64,000 nucleotides of DNA, from positions 1 through 64,000 of the forward strand of contig NZ_MIEQ01000035.1 of assembly GCF_001968815.1 (NCBI RefSeq). The letters run 5' to 3'. Numbering within the stretch: position 1 is the stretch's first letter; the number at the start of each line of letters is the position of its first letter. Below the pieces are notes generated by a model. The model worked only from the letters and a program-made list of their open reading frames with translations. It had not been told where the DNA came from and did not search any database. The DNA is from Motiliproteus sp. MSK22-1. GTDB lineage: Bacteria; Pseudomonadota; Gammaproteobacteria; Pseudomonadales; Balneatricaceae. Both the position numbers and the translations under genes were made by a program. This document shows positions 14,958 to 23,443 of this stretch, piece by piece.

Positions 14958-17156
14958 ATGAGTTATCAGGTACTCGCCCGAAAGTGGCGGCCTTCAACTT
15001 TCGATCAGATGGTGGGGCAAGATCATGTGCTTAAGGCGCTGGTTAACGCACTGAACGGAGGGCGTCTTCATCATGCCTATTTGTTTACTGGCACTCGCGG
15101 GGTGGGAAAGACATCCATTGCGCGGCTCTTTGCCAAATCGCTGAACTGTGAGAATGGTGTCAGTGCTTCTCCTTGTGGTGAGTGTTCTCCATGCAGGGAA
15201 ATCAAAGAAGGGCGATTTGTTGACCTTATCGAGGTTGATGCGGCATCCAGAACCAAGGTAGAGGATACTCGGGAACTGCTGGAGAATGTTCAGTATGCAC
15301 CGACTCAAGGGCGTTTTAAGGTCTATCTGATAGACGAAGTTCACATGCTTTCGACTCACAGTTTTAACGCATTGTTAAAAACCCTGGAAGAGCCTCCTCC
15401 CCATATCAAGTTTTTGCTTGCTACCACTGATCCTCAAAAATTGCCGGTTACCATCTTATCTCGTTGCCTGCAGTTTAATTTGAAGAACATGTCTCCAGAG
15501 CGAGTCGTTGATCATCTGAAACATATATTGAACGCAGAGCAAATAGACTTTGAAGATCCCGCTTTATGGCTTCTGAGCCGGGCTGCTAATGGCAGTATGC
15601 GTGATGCTTTAAGTCTGACAGATCAGGCCATATCTTTTGGCAGCGGACAGCTGCTGGAAGAGGATGTTCGGGCCATGCTTGGCAGTGTTGATCAGCAGCA
15701 GGTACTTAAACTGCTAGCTGTGTTAGCTGAAGGGTCAGCGGCTAAGGTGATGGATGCGGTGGCCAGCATGGCGGAATTTGGTGCTGATTTTTCTGATGTA
15801 CTGGCTGAGCTGCTGGGGCTTTTGCATCGGGTCGCTTTGGCTCAGATACTTCCCGATAGTATAGATAATAGCCTCGGAGACCAGGAGGCGGTGCTCTCTC
15901 TGGCTCGTTCAATTCGGGCTGAAGATGTTCAGCTGTTCTATCAGATTGCACTTTGTGGACGCAAGGACTTACCATTGGTTCCTGTACCTCGAGACGGGTT
16001 TGAAATGACGCTGCTACGTATGTTGGCATTTCGACCCGTTTCTTCCGGGGAAGTCGCCTTACCCAAGCCGGGCAGTCCCGATACGGCTGATGGTCCTCCA
16101 GATATCAATAACTTGGACAGGATGTCGTCCCCATCGTCTTCAGCAGATCACTCAGAGGGGGCTTTTTTTGATTCCAATAGTGTTGATACTTCTGCCATAG
16201 CTGTGGGCACAGGACAGAACTCAACTCAAAACTCCGCTGAGCTGACTCCAGAACCGGATCGTCAACAAAAGCCATCAAGGCCACTACAGGAAGCCGTTCC
16301 GGGGAGTCTTGAGGCGTCTGTTACGATACCTCAGGTTTCTGCGTTACAGGAGTCTGCGACGGTAGGTCGTTCAGATAACAGTGCTCCCGTTATCGAAGAC
16401 ACCGGCTCTCAATATGAAGACAAAGCTTTGGCTTCAACAACAGAGTTTGTTCCCAATGATCCTGTTGCAGTAGCGCCTGATTCAGGAGCTTCGCATTCTG
16501 AGGGTATTCCTGACCTGGACGAAGCTCCTCCCTGGGGCGATTCTGCAGTCAGCTCAGTTTCCTTAGATAACCCTCAAGCGGTTATTAGCCCACAGCAAAC
16601 CGCAAATCAAGAACACCCGACTGGCCTGCAACCAACAACAGTCAGTCCTCCTGTAAAAAAGATTGATACCCCTGAGGGAAGTATTGTCGGCACTTCAGGG
16701 GAACAGGAGCAAGAAGAACTCAATATCAGCTTGTCTGAGCTTAATGGGGAAAACTGGATCAGATTACTGGCTGTTATCGGTTTGTCAGGAATGACGTATA
16801 ATATTGCTGCAAATGCCGCAGTAGACGGAGTTGAAGCTTTAGCTGCCGGAGATCCTGTCGATAACGATGGGATTGTTCGTTTTTTACTACCCGGCCGTCA
16901 GATGCATCTCTATAACGATACGCATCAACAAAGAATAGAGGCTTCACTTTCCAGCTACTTTAATGGCAATGTCCGGGTGGTCTTTAATGAAGGTGATAGC
17001 GCCTCTGAGACACCTGCTCAGCATAAAGAGCGTCGGCGTAAAGAACGCTTGGCAGGTGCTATAGCAGCAATTCAGGAAGATCCTAACGTTCAGGCGATGA
17101 TAGAACGGTTTGGGGCAGTCGTTGATGTGAATTCGGTAGAGCCGATTAATCCATGA
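14958..17156 (+). CDS. dnaX: DNA polymerase III subunits tau/gamma
   Basis: A 732-residue clamp-loader ATPase. It shows Walker A GTRGVGKTS (~45-53), a four-cysteine zinc motif (CENGVSASPCGECSPC, ~64-79), Walker B-like IDEVHML (~126), and the SRC motif LSRCLQF (~169). The middle ~370-590 is a low-complexity Pro/Ser/Glu linker, and the C-terminal ~120 residues form the tau domain that binds polymerase alpha. The frame contains an A-AAA-AAG heptamer at 16655-16661 followed by a hairpin. A -1 slip reads GAT then TGA and would yield a gamma form of about 569 residues. The gene heads the typical dnaX-ybaB-recR set. Confidence 0.97.
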   Translation: MSYQVLARKWRPSTFDQMVGQDHVLKALVNALNGGRLHHAYLFTGTRGVGKTSIARLFAKSLNCENGVSASPCGECSPCREIKEGRFVDLIEVDAASRTKVEDTRELLENVQYAPTQGRFKVYLIDEVHMLSTHSFNALLKTLEEPPPHIKFLLATTDPQKLPVTILSRCLQFNLKNMSPERVVDHLKHILNAEQIDFEDPALWLLSRAANGSMRDALSLTDQAISFGSGQLLEEDVRAMLGSVDQQQVLKLLAVLAEGSAAKVMDAVASMAEFGADFSDVLAELLGLLHRVALAQILPDSIDNSLGDQEAVLSLARSIRAEDVQLFYQIALCGRKDLPLVPVPRDGFEMTLLRMLAFRPVSSGEVALPKPGSPDTADGPPDINNLDRMSSPSSSADHSEGAFFDSNSVDTSAIAVGTGQNSTQNSAELTPEPDRQQKPSRPLQEAVPGSLEASVTIPQVSALQESATVGRSDNSAPVIEDTGSQYEDKALASTTEFVPNDPVAVAPDSGASHSEGIPDLDEAPPWGDSAVSSVSLDNPQAVISPQQTANQEHPTGLQPTTVSPPVKKIDTPEGSIVGTSGEQEQEELNISLSELNGENWIRLLAVIGLSGMTYNIAANAAVDGVEALAAGDPVDNDGIVRFLLPGRQMHLYNDTHQQRIEASLSSYFNGNVRVVFNEGDSASETPAQHKERRRKERLAGAIAAIQEDPNVQAMIERFGAVVDVNSVEPINP
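16655..16701 (+). promoter_or_regulatory. Programmed -1 ribosomal frameshift signal in dnaX
   Basis: The slippery heptamer A-AAA-AAG (16655-16661) is in the correct phase (GTA AAA AAG in the zero frame). The -1 frame then reads GAT TGA, stopping at 16664-16666. After a 7-nt spacer comes a stem CCCCTGA (16669-16675) / TCAGGGG (16695-16701), extended by AGT/ACT after a bulge. This reproduces the E. coli dnaX arrangement. The stimulatory upstream Shine-Dalgarno-like element of E. coli is not evident. Confidence 0.85.
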
Positions 17157-17200
17157 TCCTATACAGGTTCTATATTTGTTTAATAAAGAGGTAAAAGAAG

Positions 17201-17527
17201 ATGTTAAAAGGTGGAATGGGCAACCTGATGAAACAGGCTCAGCAAATGCAGGAGAAAATGCAGGAAGCCCAAGAAGAAATTGCCAATGCCGAGGTTACCG
17301 GTGAGTCAGGTGCTGGCATGGTCAAAATTCAGATGAATGGTCGTCATGATGTTAAACGGGTGAATATTGATGCCAGTTTAATGGGGGAGGACAAAGATAT
17401 TCTGGAAGACTTGGTCGCTGCGGCTATCAATGATGCAGTTCGTAAAATTGAGACTTCGACTCAGGAAAAAATGTCAGGATTGACCGGTGGGATGGGAATG
17501 CCTCCTGGGTTTAAAATGCCGTTCTAA
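17201..17527 (+). CDS. ybaB: YbaB/EbfC nucleoid-associated protein
   Basis: A 108-residue protein with the family pattern: a Met/Gln-rich N-terminal helix ([17 protein letters not shown]), then a small beta segment ([19 protein letters not shown]) and a C-terminal helix with a Gly/Met-rich tail. It forms dimers that bind DNA without strict specificity. Located between dnaX and recR as in most Gammaproteobacteria. The start is preceded by AAAGAGGTAAAAGAAG. Confidence 0.95.
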   Translation: MLKGGMGNLMKQAQQMQEKMQEAQEEIANAEVTGESGAGMVKIQMNGRHDVKRVNIDASLMGEDKDILEDLVAAAINDAVRKIETSTQEKMSGLTGGMGMPPGFKMPF

Positions 17528-17676
17528 CGTCCTTTCATCGTCAGGTTGTTTGTTTTGGGTGTTGTACGGTCAATGTCCACCTGTTATTCGTAGTTAGTGA
17601 CTCTCATGAGCAATGATGGATACAGCTCTTGTCGGTACAGCTCCTTCCTAAGTCGTTAGAAGAGTAATCGTGACCT

Positions 17677-18273
17677 ATGGCATTTAGTCCGCTGATAGAC
17701 GAATTGATCAGTGCTTTGCGTTGTTTACCTGGAGTTGGGGCCAAGTCCGCACAGAGAATGGCGTTTCAGCTGTTGGAACGTGATCGAAAGGGAGCGCTGG
17801 TATTGGCAGCAGCACTGGGTGATGCTATGCAACAAGTTGGGCATTGTCAGACATGCCGGACCTACACGGAGGAGAAAACTTGTTTGCTTTGCTCCAATCA
17901 ACGCCGTGATGGCTCGATATTGTGCGTTGTTGAAACGCCTGCCGATGTCTTGGCGGTAGAGCAATCGGGGACCTATAGTGGTCGTTACTTTGTACTTCAC
18001 GGGCATCTTTCTCCGATTGATGGTCTTGGGCCAGAGGACATCGGCATGCCGCAGTTGCTGGAGCATATTACTCAGTCTGAGATCGTTGAAGTCGTTGTGG
18101 CAACAAACCCAACGGTGGAAGGAGAGGCTACAGCTCATTATATTTCTGAGCAGCTAAAGCCGTTGGGCGTGAAGGTCAGCCGTATTGCACATGGGGTGCC
18201 TCTTGGAGGCGAGTTGGAGTATGTAGACGGTGGCACGCTGGCTCATGCATTTGCAGGACGTAAACAGTTGTGA
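17677..18273 (+). CDS. recR: Recombination mediator RecR
   Basis: A 198-residue protein, the normal RecR length. It has an N-terminal helix-hairpin-helix ([17 protein letters not shown]), a four-Cys zinc finger ([16 protein letters not shown], ~57-72), a Toprim domain with [20 protein letters not shown], and the C-terminal [13 protein letters not shown] motif. With RecO/RecF it loads RecA onto SSB-coated DNA. The stop overlaps the GTG start of rnd (GTGA). Confidence 0.97.
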   Translation: MAFSPLIDELISALRCLPGVGAKSAQRMAFQLLERDRKGALVLAAALGDAMQQVGHCQTCRTYTEEKTCLLCSNQRRDGSILCVVETPADVLAVEQSGTYSGRYFVLHGHLSPIDGLGPEDIGMPQLLEHITQSEIVEVVVATNPTVEGEATAHYISEQLKPLGVKVSRIAHGVPLGGELEYVDGGTLAHAFAGRKQL

Positions 18274-19493
18274 CTAATCCAGAGTCGATTATGGTTGAGA
18301 CCAAGTCAGGTGAGGTAAATACTGAGTCTTTAGATCTTGTTGCTATTCATAAGGCCGCAGAAGACTATGAATGGGTTGATAGCAATGAGCGCCTCGCAGC
18401 TCTTTGTCTTGAATGGCGTAAACAGCCATTGCTGGGGCTGGATACTGAATTTTTAAGAACCGATACATTTTACCCAAAACCGGGGCTCATTCAGGTGGCT
18501 TGTTGTGGCCAGTGCTACTTATTGGATCCGTTGAAAATTACTGAATTCGATGAATTTATCAGAGTTTTGACAGACCCTTCGGTGTTGAAGATTCTTCATG
18601 CCTGTTCAGAGGATCTTGAACTGTTTGTTGAATGTTTCGGCGCAGCACCGCAACCGATTTTTGATAGTCAGGTCGCTGGTGCTTTTCTTGGCTTAGGCTT
18701 GTCGATTGGCTACCAACGCTTGCTGGATACCCTGTTTCAAGTAGAGGTTGGTAAAGAAGAAACGCGTTCAGACTGGTTACAGCGCCCCCTCACTGATGCT
18801 CAGAAGCTTTATGCAGCAATCGATGTTACCTATTTAAGTCCAATTCATCAGATATTATCGGACAGGCTGCGTCAACAGGGTAAGTTGGCCTGGGTTATGG
18901 AGGAGTGTCAGCGTCTGGTGGATTCGGCGGCACAGCCCGCTGATCATGGCCGCAGTTACCTGCAGCGTTTTAAGCAGGCCTGGAAATTACAGCCTAAACA
19001 GTTGGCGGTATTAAAAGAGCTGTCTGCCTGGCGCGAGGATGAGGCTCGAAAAAGAGATATGCCAAGAAATTTTCTGCTGCATAACAACTCTATTATGGAA
19101 ATGGCAATACGGCCTCCTGGTAACATGAGGGCTTTAGCTGCCGTTGAGAAAATGCGCGGTCGCACAGTATCCACCGATGGTAAGCAGTTATTAACGTTAG
19201 TACAAGACGCCCTGGATGCTCCTCTGGATCCTAACCTGGAGTCACCACCTCGACCTTTGCCCAGCAGTTGGGCAAAACGTTTGAAACCTTTGAAAGAAAC
19301 CATCAGGCAAGTAGCCGATCAACTTGAGCTGGCTCCCGAGATGCTGGTCAGAAGAAAAGACCTGGAAGAGCTTGTTCGTAGCGGTCTCGACGGCCAGGAA
19401 TTTGCGTTGCCTGTCGAATTGAAAGGCTGGCGTGAAGAGGTTGTTGGCCAGCAACTGCTGGAACAATTACAGTCGATTGATAAAGCAGAATAG
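18270..19493 (+). CDS. rnd: Ribonuclease D
   Basis: A 407-residue 3'-5' exoribonuclease. DEDD-type catalytic motifs: [15 protein letters not shown] (Exo I), [14 protein letters not shown] (Exo II) and [13 protein letters not shown] (Exo III). One clear HRDC domain (~residues 245-325) is followed by a second region resembling the C-terminal HRDC. Trims tRNA and other small RNA precursors. GTG 18270 overlaps the recR stop; ATG 18291 is an alternative start. Confidence 0.95.
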   Translation: MTNPESIMVETKSGEVNTESLDLVAIHKAAEDYEWVDSNERLAALCLEWRKQPLLGLDTEFLRTDTFYPKPGLIQVACCGQCYLLDPLKITEFDEFIRVLTDPSVLKILHACSEDLELFVECFGAAPQPIFDSQVAGAFLGLGLSIGYQRLLDTLFQVEVGKEETRSDWLQRPLTDAQKLYAAIDVTYLSPIHQILSDRLRQQGKLAWVMEECQRLVDSAAQPADHGRSYLQRFKQAWKLQPKQLAVLKELSAWREDEARKRDMPRNFLLHNNSIMEMAIRPPGNMRALAAVEKMRGRTVSTDGKQLLTLVQDALDAPLDPNLESPPRPLPSSWAKRLKPLKETIRQVADQLELAPEMLVRRKDLEELVRSGLDGQEFALPVELKGWREEVVGQQLLEQLQSIDKAE

Positions 19494-19542
19494 CTGGTTC
19501 AGTTGATTAACTCCATTGGTACAGAAGTAAAACGGTAACCCA

Positions 19543-19830
19543 ATGAAACGAATCTGTTGTATCTATAAAAGCGCTAAAAAAGATGAAATGTATCTTTACG
19601 TTGATAAACGTGAGGCTCTTTCGCGAGTACCTGAGGTCTTGCTATCCAGCTTTGGAAAACCTGTAGAGGTGATGACATTGCTTATTACTCCTGGAAAAAA
19701 ACTAGCTAGAGTTGATGCTGATAAAGTTCTGGAGGAGATTGAAAAGCAGGGTTTTTATTTGCAGATGCCGCCAGCAAAAGAAGAGTATATGCTGGATCTC
19801 TATAAGACTCCGACAGAAGCAAAGTACTGA
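19543..19830 (+). CDS. ycgL: YcgL domain protein
   Basis: A 95-residue protein beginning MKRICCIYKSAKKDEMYLYVDKR, the typical YcgL opening, and ending near GFYLQMPPAKEEYML. YcgL is a small alpha/beta protein of unknown function. It lies between rnd and ycgN, the arrangement seen in pseudomonads and relatives. Confidence 0.93.
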   Translation: MKRICCIYKSAKKDEMYLYVDKREALSRVPEVLLSSFGKPVEVMTLLITPGKKLARVDADKVLEEIEKQGFYLQMPPAKEEYMLDLYKTPTEAKY

Positions 19831-19848
19831 TATCCGAGGGTACTATTT

Positions 19849-20295
19849 ATGGCTGCTCAGCCCTTCTGGGAAACAACAGCGCTGGCTCAGATGGATCAGT
19901 CCCAGTGGGAGTCTTTGTGTGATGGTTGCGGAAAATGCTGTCTTCATAAAATTGAAGACGAAGATACTGATGAGCTGTTCTATACTCGCATCGCTTGTAC
20001 GTTGCTCGATATTGACAGCTGTCGGTGTCAGGATTACACCAATCGGATAAAGAAGGTTCCCGAGTGTCTTCGGTTGAAGCCGGAGGATGTAGCTGAGTTT
20101 CATTGGTTGCCAAAAACATGTGCTTATCGCTTGATCGCTGAAGGTAAGAAGCTCGAGTCCTGGCATCCCCTGATCAGTGGAGATCCAGATTCTGTGCACC
20201 GCGCGGGCGTGTCAGTCAGGGCATGGGCCGTTTCTGAGTCAGAGGTATCGGAACAAGAGTGGTTTGATCATGTTTTGGAGGGGGTGGAGCTTTAG
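19849..20295 (+). CDS. ycgN: YcgN family cysteine-cluster protein
   Basis: A 148-residue UPF0260/YcgN protein. The cysteine cluster reads LCDGCGKCCLHK (~24-35), with further Cys in IACTLLDIDSCRCQDY (~50-63), PECLRL and KTCAY. This is the eight-Cys pattern of the YkgJ/YcgN superfamily, likely binding zinc or an iron-sulfur centre. It starts 18 bp after ycgL and is probably co-transcribed. Confidence 0.93.
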   Translation: MAAQPFWETTALAQMDQSQWESLCDGCGKCCLHKIEDEDTDELFYTRIACTLLDIDSCRCQDYTNRIKKVPECLRLKPEDVAEFHWLPKTCAYRLIAEGKKLESWHPLISGDPDSVHRAGVSVRAWAVSESEVSEQEWFDHVLEGVEL

Positions 20296-20436
20296 GCTTG
20301 CTGCTACCTGAAAGGTTGAGGTTTTATTCTGATTGTAATGGTTTCTGTTGTTCTTTTTCAGACAGCTATATTGGCAGTGAGGAATGCAAAGAGAAGGGGA
20401 AGCAACGAGAAGGGAAATAACGAACTGAGATATAAA

Positions 20437-20466
20437 AAAAGGAGCACTGATGTGCTCCTTTTTTGG
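20437..20466. terminator. Bidirectional terminator between ycgN and rpsA
   Basis: AAGGAGCAC-TGAT-GTGCTCCTT (20439-20460) is a 9-bp stem with a 4-nt loop. It is flanked by A runs on the left and T runs on the right, so it works for both converging transcripts. Confidence 0.92.
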
Positions 20467-20504
20467 CTAGTTACCGGGCTAGTACCTAGCTGTTAGGCTG
20501 TCGC

Positions 20505-22181
20505 TTAACGGTTTTCCATTTGCTGCTTGATCAGGTCACCGATAGTGGTAGGACCGTCAACAGAAGTCTGTTGCTTATTGAGGTTCTGCATAGCAGTCTT
20601 CTCTTCAGCAACGTCCTTAGCTTTGATGGAAAGGCTGATTGAGCGGTTCTTACGATCAACGTTGATGATCTTGGCTTCGATAGGATCACCTTCTTTCAGA
20701 ACATCGGCAGCGCTTTCAATACGCTCTACACTCAGCTCAGATACCTTGATGAACGCTTCTACACCTTCAGCCAGCTCAACGGTAGCAGCACGCGCTTCTA
20801 CGGCTTTAACAGTACCGTTTACGATAGTGCCTTTAGCATGAGCAGAAACATAATCGTTGAATGGGTCGCCGTCCAGTTGCTTGATGCCTAAAGAGATACG
20901 CTCTTTTTCTGCATCGATAGACAAGATAACAGCTTCCACTTCTTCGCCTTTCTTGAAGTTGCGCAGAGCAGCTTCGTTGTCGGCATCCCAAGAGATGTCA
21001 GACATGTGCACCAATCCGTCCAGGTCGCCTTCCAGACCAACGAAGATACCGAAGTCGGTGATGGTCTTGATGGTGCCTGTTACGCGATCATTGGTGCTGA
21101 ATTTCTCGGAGAAGTTAACCCATGGGTTGCCAGCGCACTGCTTGATACCCAGAGAAATACGACGACGCTCTTCGTCAACATCCAGAACCATAACTTCGAT
21201 TTCGTCACCCACCTGTACAACTTTGGAAGGATGGATGTTCTTGTTAGTCCAGGACATTTCGGATACGTGTACAAGACCTTCAACACCGTCTTCCAGTGAA
21301 GCGAAGCAGCCGTAGTCAGTCAGGTTGGTAACGCGAGCCTTGATCTTGGTGTCAGAAGGGTAGCGCTGCTTGATGTCGGCCCATGGATCTTCCTGAAGTT
21401 GCTTCAGACCCAGAGACAAACGACCAGACTCTTGGTCGAACTTGATGACCTTTACGGTGATCTCATCGCCCGGAGTCAGCATGTCGCTTGGATGAGAGAT
21501 ACGCTTCCAAGCCATGTCAGTGATGTGTAGCAGGCCGTCAACGCCGCCCAGGTCTACGAATGCACCGTAGTTGGTCAGGTTCTTAACGAAACCTTTAACT
21601 TCCATGCCTTCCTGGATTGTAGCCAGAAGCTCATCGCGCTGAGCGCTGTTCGCTTCTTGAAGAACTGCACGTCGGGAAACCACGATGTTATTGCGCTTTG
21701 GATCCAGCTTAATCAGCTTGAATTCCAGCTCTTTGCCTTCCAGGTGGTCAACATCGCGAACAGGGCGAACGTCTACCAGAGAACCAGGCAAGAAGCCTTG
21801 AATGTTGTTGATCGCAACAGTAAAGCCACCTTTGACTTTGCCGTTGATAACGCCGGTAACAGTCTCTTCAGCATCAAATGCTTTCTGCAGTTCCTGCCAG
21901 GTTTCAGCGCGCTTAGCTTTTTCGCGAGACAGTTTTGTCTCACCGAAGCCATCTTCAACTGCTTCCAGAGCAACACAGACTTCATCACCGATAGCGATTT
22001 CCAACTCGGAAGTTGCGTTGATGAATTGGTTGCGGGGAATAACAGCTTCAGACTTCAGACCGGCGTTAACAGTAACCCAGTCGTCATCGATATCGATAAC
22101 AGTACCAGTCACAAGTGAACCGGGTTTCATATCGATATCTTTTAGGGATTCTTCAAAAAGATCAGCAAAGCTTTCGCTCAT
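20505..22181 (-). CDS. rpsA: 30S ribosomal protein S1
   Basis: A 558-residue protein of six S1 (OB-fold) repeats: two N-terminal divergent domains for ribosome binding and four RNA-binding domains with repeated [18 protein letters not shown]-like cores (e.g. [15 protein letters not shown]). The length equals E. coli S1 (557). Codon use is strongly biased, as expected for a ribosomal gene. The usual neighbours cmk (upstream) and ihfB (downstream) are absent; instead a coiled-coil membrane protein and prc lie upstream and a terminator lies downstream. Confidence 0.97.
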   Translation of the reverse strand: MSESFADLFEESLKDIDMKPGSLVTGTVIDIDDDWVTVNAGLKSEAVIPRNQFINATSELEIAIGDEVCVALEAVEDGFGETKLSREKAKRAETWQELQKAFDAEETVTGVINGKVKGGFTVAINNIQGFLPGSLVDVRPVRDVDHLEGKELEFKLIKLDPKRNNIVVSRRAVLQEANSAQRDELLATIQEGMEVKGFVKNLTNYGAFVDLGGVDGLLHITDMAWKRISHPSDMLTPGDEITVKVIKFDQESGRLSLGLKQLQEDPWADIKQRYPSDTKIKARVTNLTDYGCFASLEDGVEGLVHVSEMSWTNKNIHPSKVVQVGDEIEVMVLDVDEERRRISLGIKQCAGNPWVNFSEKFSTNDRVTGTIKTITDFGIFVGLEGDLDGLVHMSDISWDADNEAALRNFKKGEEVEAVILSIDAEKERISLGIKQLDGDPFNDYVSAHAKGTIVNGTVKAVEARAATVELAEGVEAFIKVSELSVERIESAADVLKEGDPIEAKIINVDRKNRSISLSIKAKDVAEEKTAMQNLNKQQTSVDGPTTIGDLIKQQMENR

Positions 22182-22596
22182 TTTTAATCCTATGGGATTC
22201 GGACGATTGTCCGATCACCGTTTCTAAGCCTGTAGCACCAGCAGATACAGGTCAGTTAAGTATTAGCGCCTCTCACAAGCTGGTTAATAAGTGAACGAGC
22301 GCAGACTAAGGGAGCGCAAATTATACAGCAAATTAACAAAATGCAATAGACTATATTTTACAACCCACCAATAAGCATAGCACGATGTACTGGATGTGGA
22401 GCTTTAATCTAAAGAAAGCGCTATGCCGGCTATCTGGAGACAGCTTAATGTGCCGATATTTATGGGTGAAGCTCCTGAGCCACCAAGCAAGTATTGAGTT
22501 GTTTTCAGTGCTGGTGTTGATAACAACGCTTTGCTGATTAAAGCGCTACTCTGATTAAAGTTCTTTCTTCGGGCAAGAAAGTGGTCGCAGGTAATC
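22182..22596 (-). promoter_or_regulatory. rpsA leader and promoter region
   Basis: 415 bp without a gene. On the minus strand a TATAAT -10 box lies at 22320-22325, followed by the GC-rich discriminator GCGCTCCC that is typical of stringently controlled ribosomal promoters. A poor -35 (TATTGC) lies 17 bp upstream. This gives a leader of about 130 nt, which could fold for S1 autoregulation. A small dyad (TTTCTT-CGGGC-AAGAAA, about 22563-22580) follows the upstream gene. Confidence 0.55.
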
Positions 22597-23379
22597 TTAT
22601 AAAAGGCTATTGATACGGCTGTTAAGGTCCTTGATGCAGGGAGATTTGATTGTATCTATGTCTTCTTTGAGAGAAGGGCTCAACGGGGAGGGATCATTGG
22701 TGCGGAAATACTTCAACAACATGGCTTCCTCTCGACGGTCATTGGCAACAATACCAATACTATCTCCGATACAAAATGCAAAAGGAGGGAGGTGCTGGGA
22801 TAACAACAGATCTTTTTGTTCTTCTTTAAGGCTTAATTGGTATTGTTTTAGTACATCAAGGTAAACATTGGCAGATTCCAGTGCCATCGCTTCTTTCTGA
22901 AATTCAGTAAATCGATCGGCATCTTTTGATTGCTCAAGGAATGAGGCCAAATTTTTAATCGCTCTTTCCCGCTCATCTTTGAGTAGTCGCGGGGCAAAGC
23001 GCTCATTATTATCTTTATAATTTTGCAGCAGTGCCACTTCCTGTTCGAGCTTGGCGACTTTCTTCCGATAGCCCGCAAGCTCTGATACCAATGCCTCCTT
23101 TTCTTTGCTCAGAGATATAATGATTTTGTCAGTGGCCGCCAGGTTTTCTTCGCCGATACTCGAAGGGATCTGTAGTTGGCCGTCAACGCCAGTGGTTACG
23201 CTTCTGGTATCATCAGCTCCCCGACTGATAGGGGTGACGGCACTACCAAAGCCTGCCAGGGCGTCAACATTTTCATCGTGTACTTGACCAACTTTGACTG
23301 CTAAAAAATAGCCGCCGATGCCGAGTGCTATCAACAGGATAAAACCTACGGCACCTAGAATGAGTTTTTTAGAATTCAT
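22597..23379 (-). CDS. Membrane-anchored coiled-coil protein of unknown function
   Basis: A 260-residue protein. One N-terminal transmembrane helix (LILGAVGFILLIALGIGGYFLA, ~5-27) lacks a cleavage site, followed by a Gly/Ser-poor linker. A predicted coiled coil runs about residues 85-125 (SKEKEALVSELAGYRKKVAKLEQEV). The C-terminal helical region contains two cysteines (FCIGD and SPCIKD) that could pair in the periplasm. Topology: N-in, body outside the inner membrane. It lies between prc and rpsA in the same direction. No family was recognised. Confidence 0.7.
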   Translation of the reverse strand: MNSKKLILGAVGFILLIALGIGGYFLAVKVGQVHDENVDALAGFGSAVTPISRGADDTRSVTTGVDGQLQIPSSIGEENLAATDKIIISLSKEKEALVSELAGYRKKVAKLEQEVALLQNYKDNNERFAPRLLKDERERAIKNLASFLEQSKDADRFTEFQKEAMALESANVYLDVLKQYQLSLKEEQKDLLLSQHLPPFAFCIGDSIGIVANDRREEAMLLKYFRTNDPSPLSPSLKEDIDTIKSPCIKDLNSRINSLL

Positions 23380-23443
23380 CTTTGTTAGTTCTGCCAGCTA
23401 TATGTGTTATGTCTTGTTATCGCCAGGTACTGTTGACCGGATG

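Noticed and set aside
20857-21315. Long open frames antisense to rpsA
   Set aside because: Low-complexity Ser/Thr translations typical of the opposite strand of a highly expressed gene.
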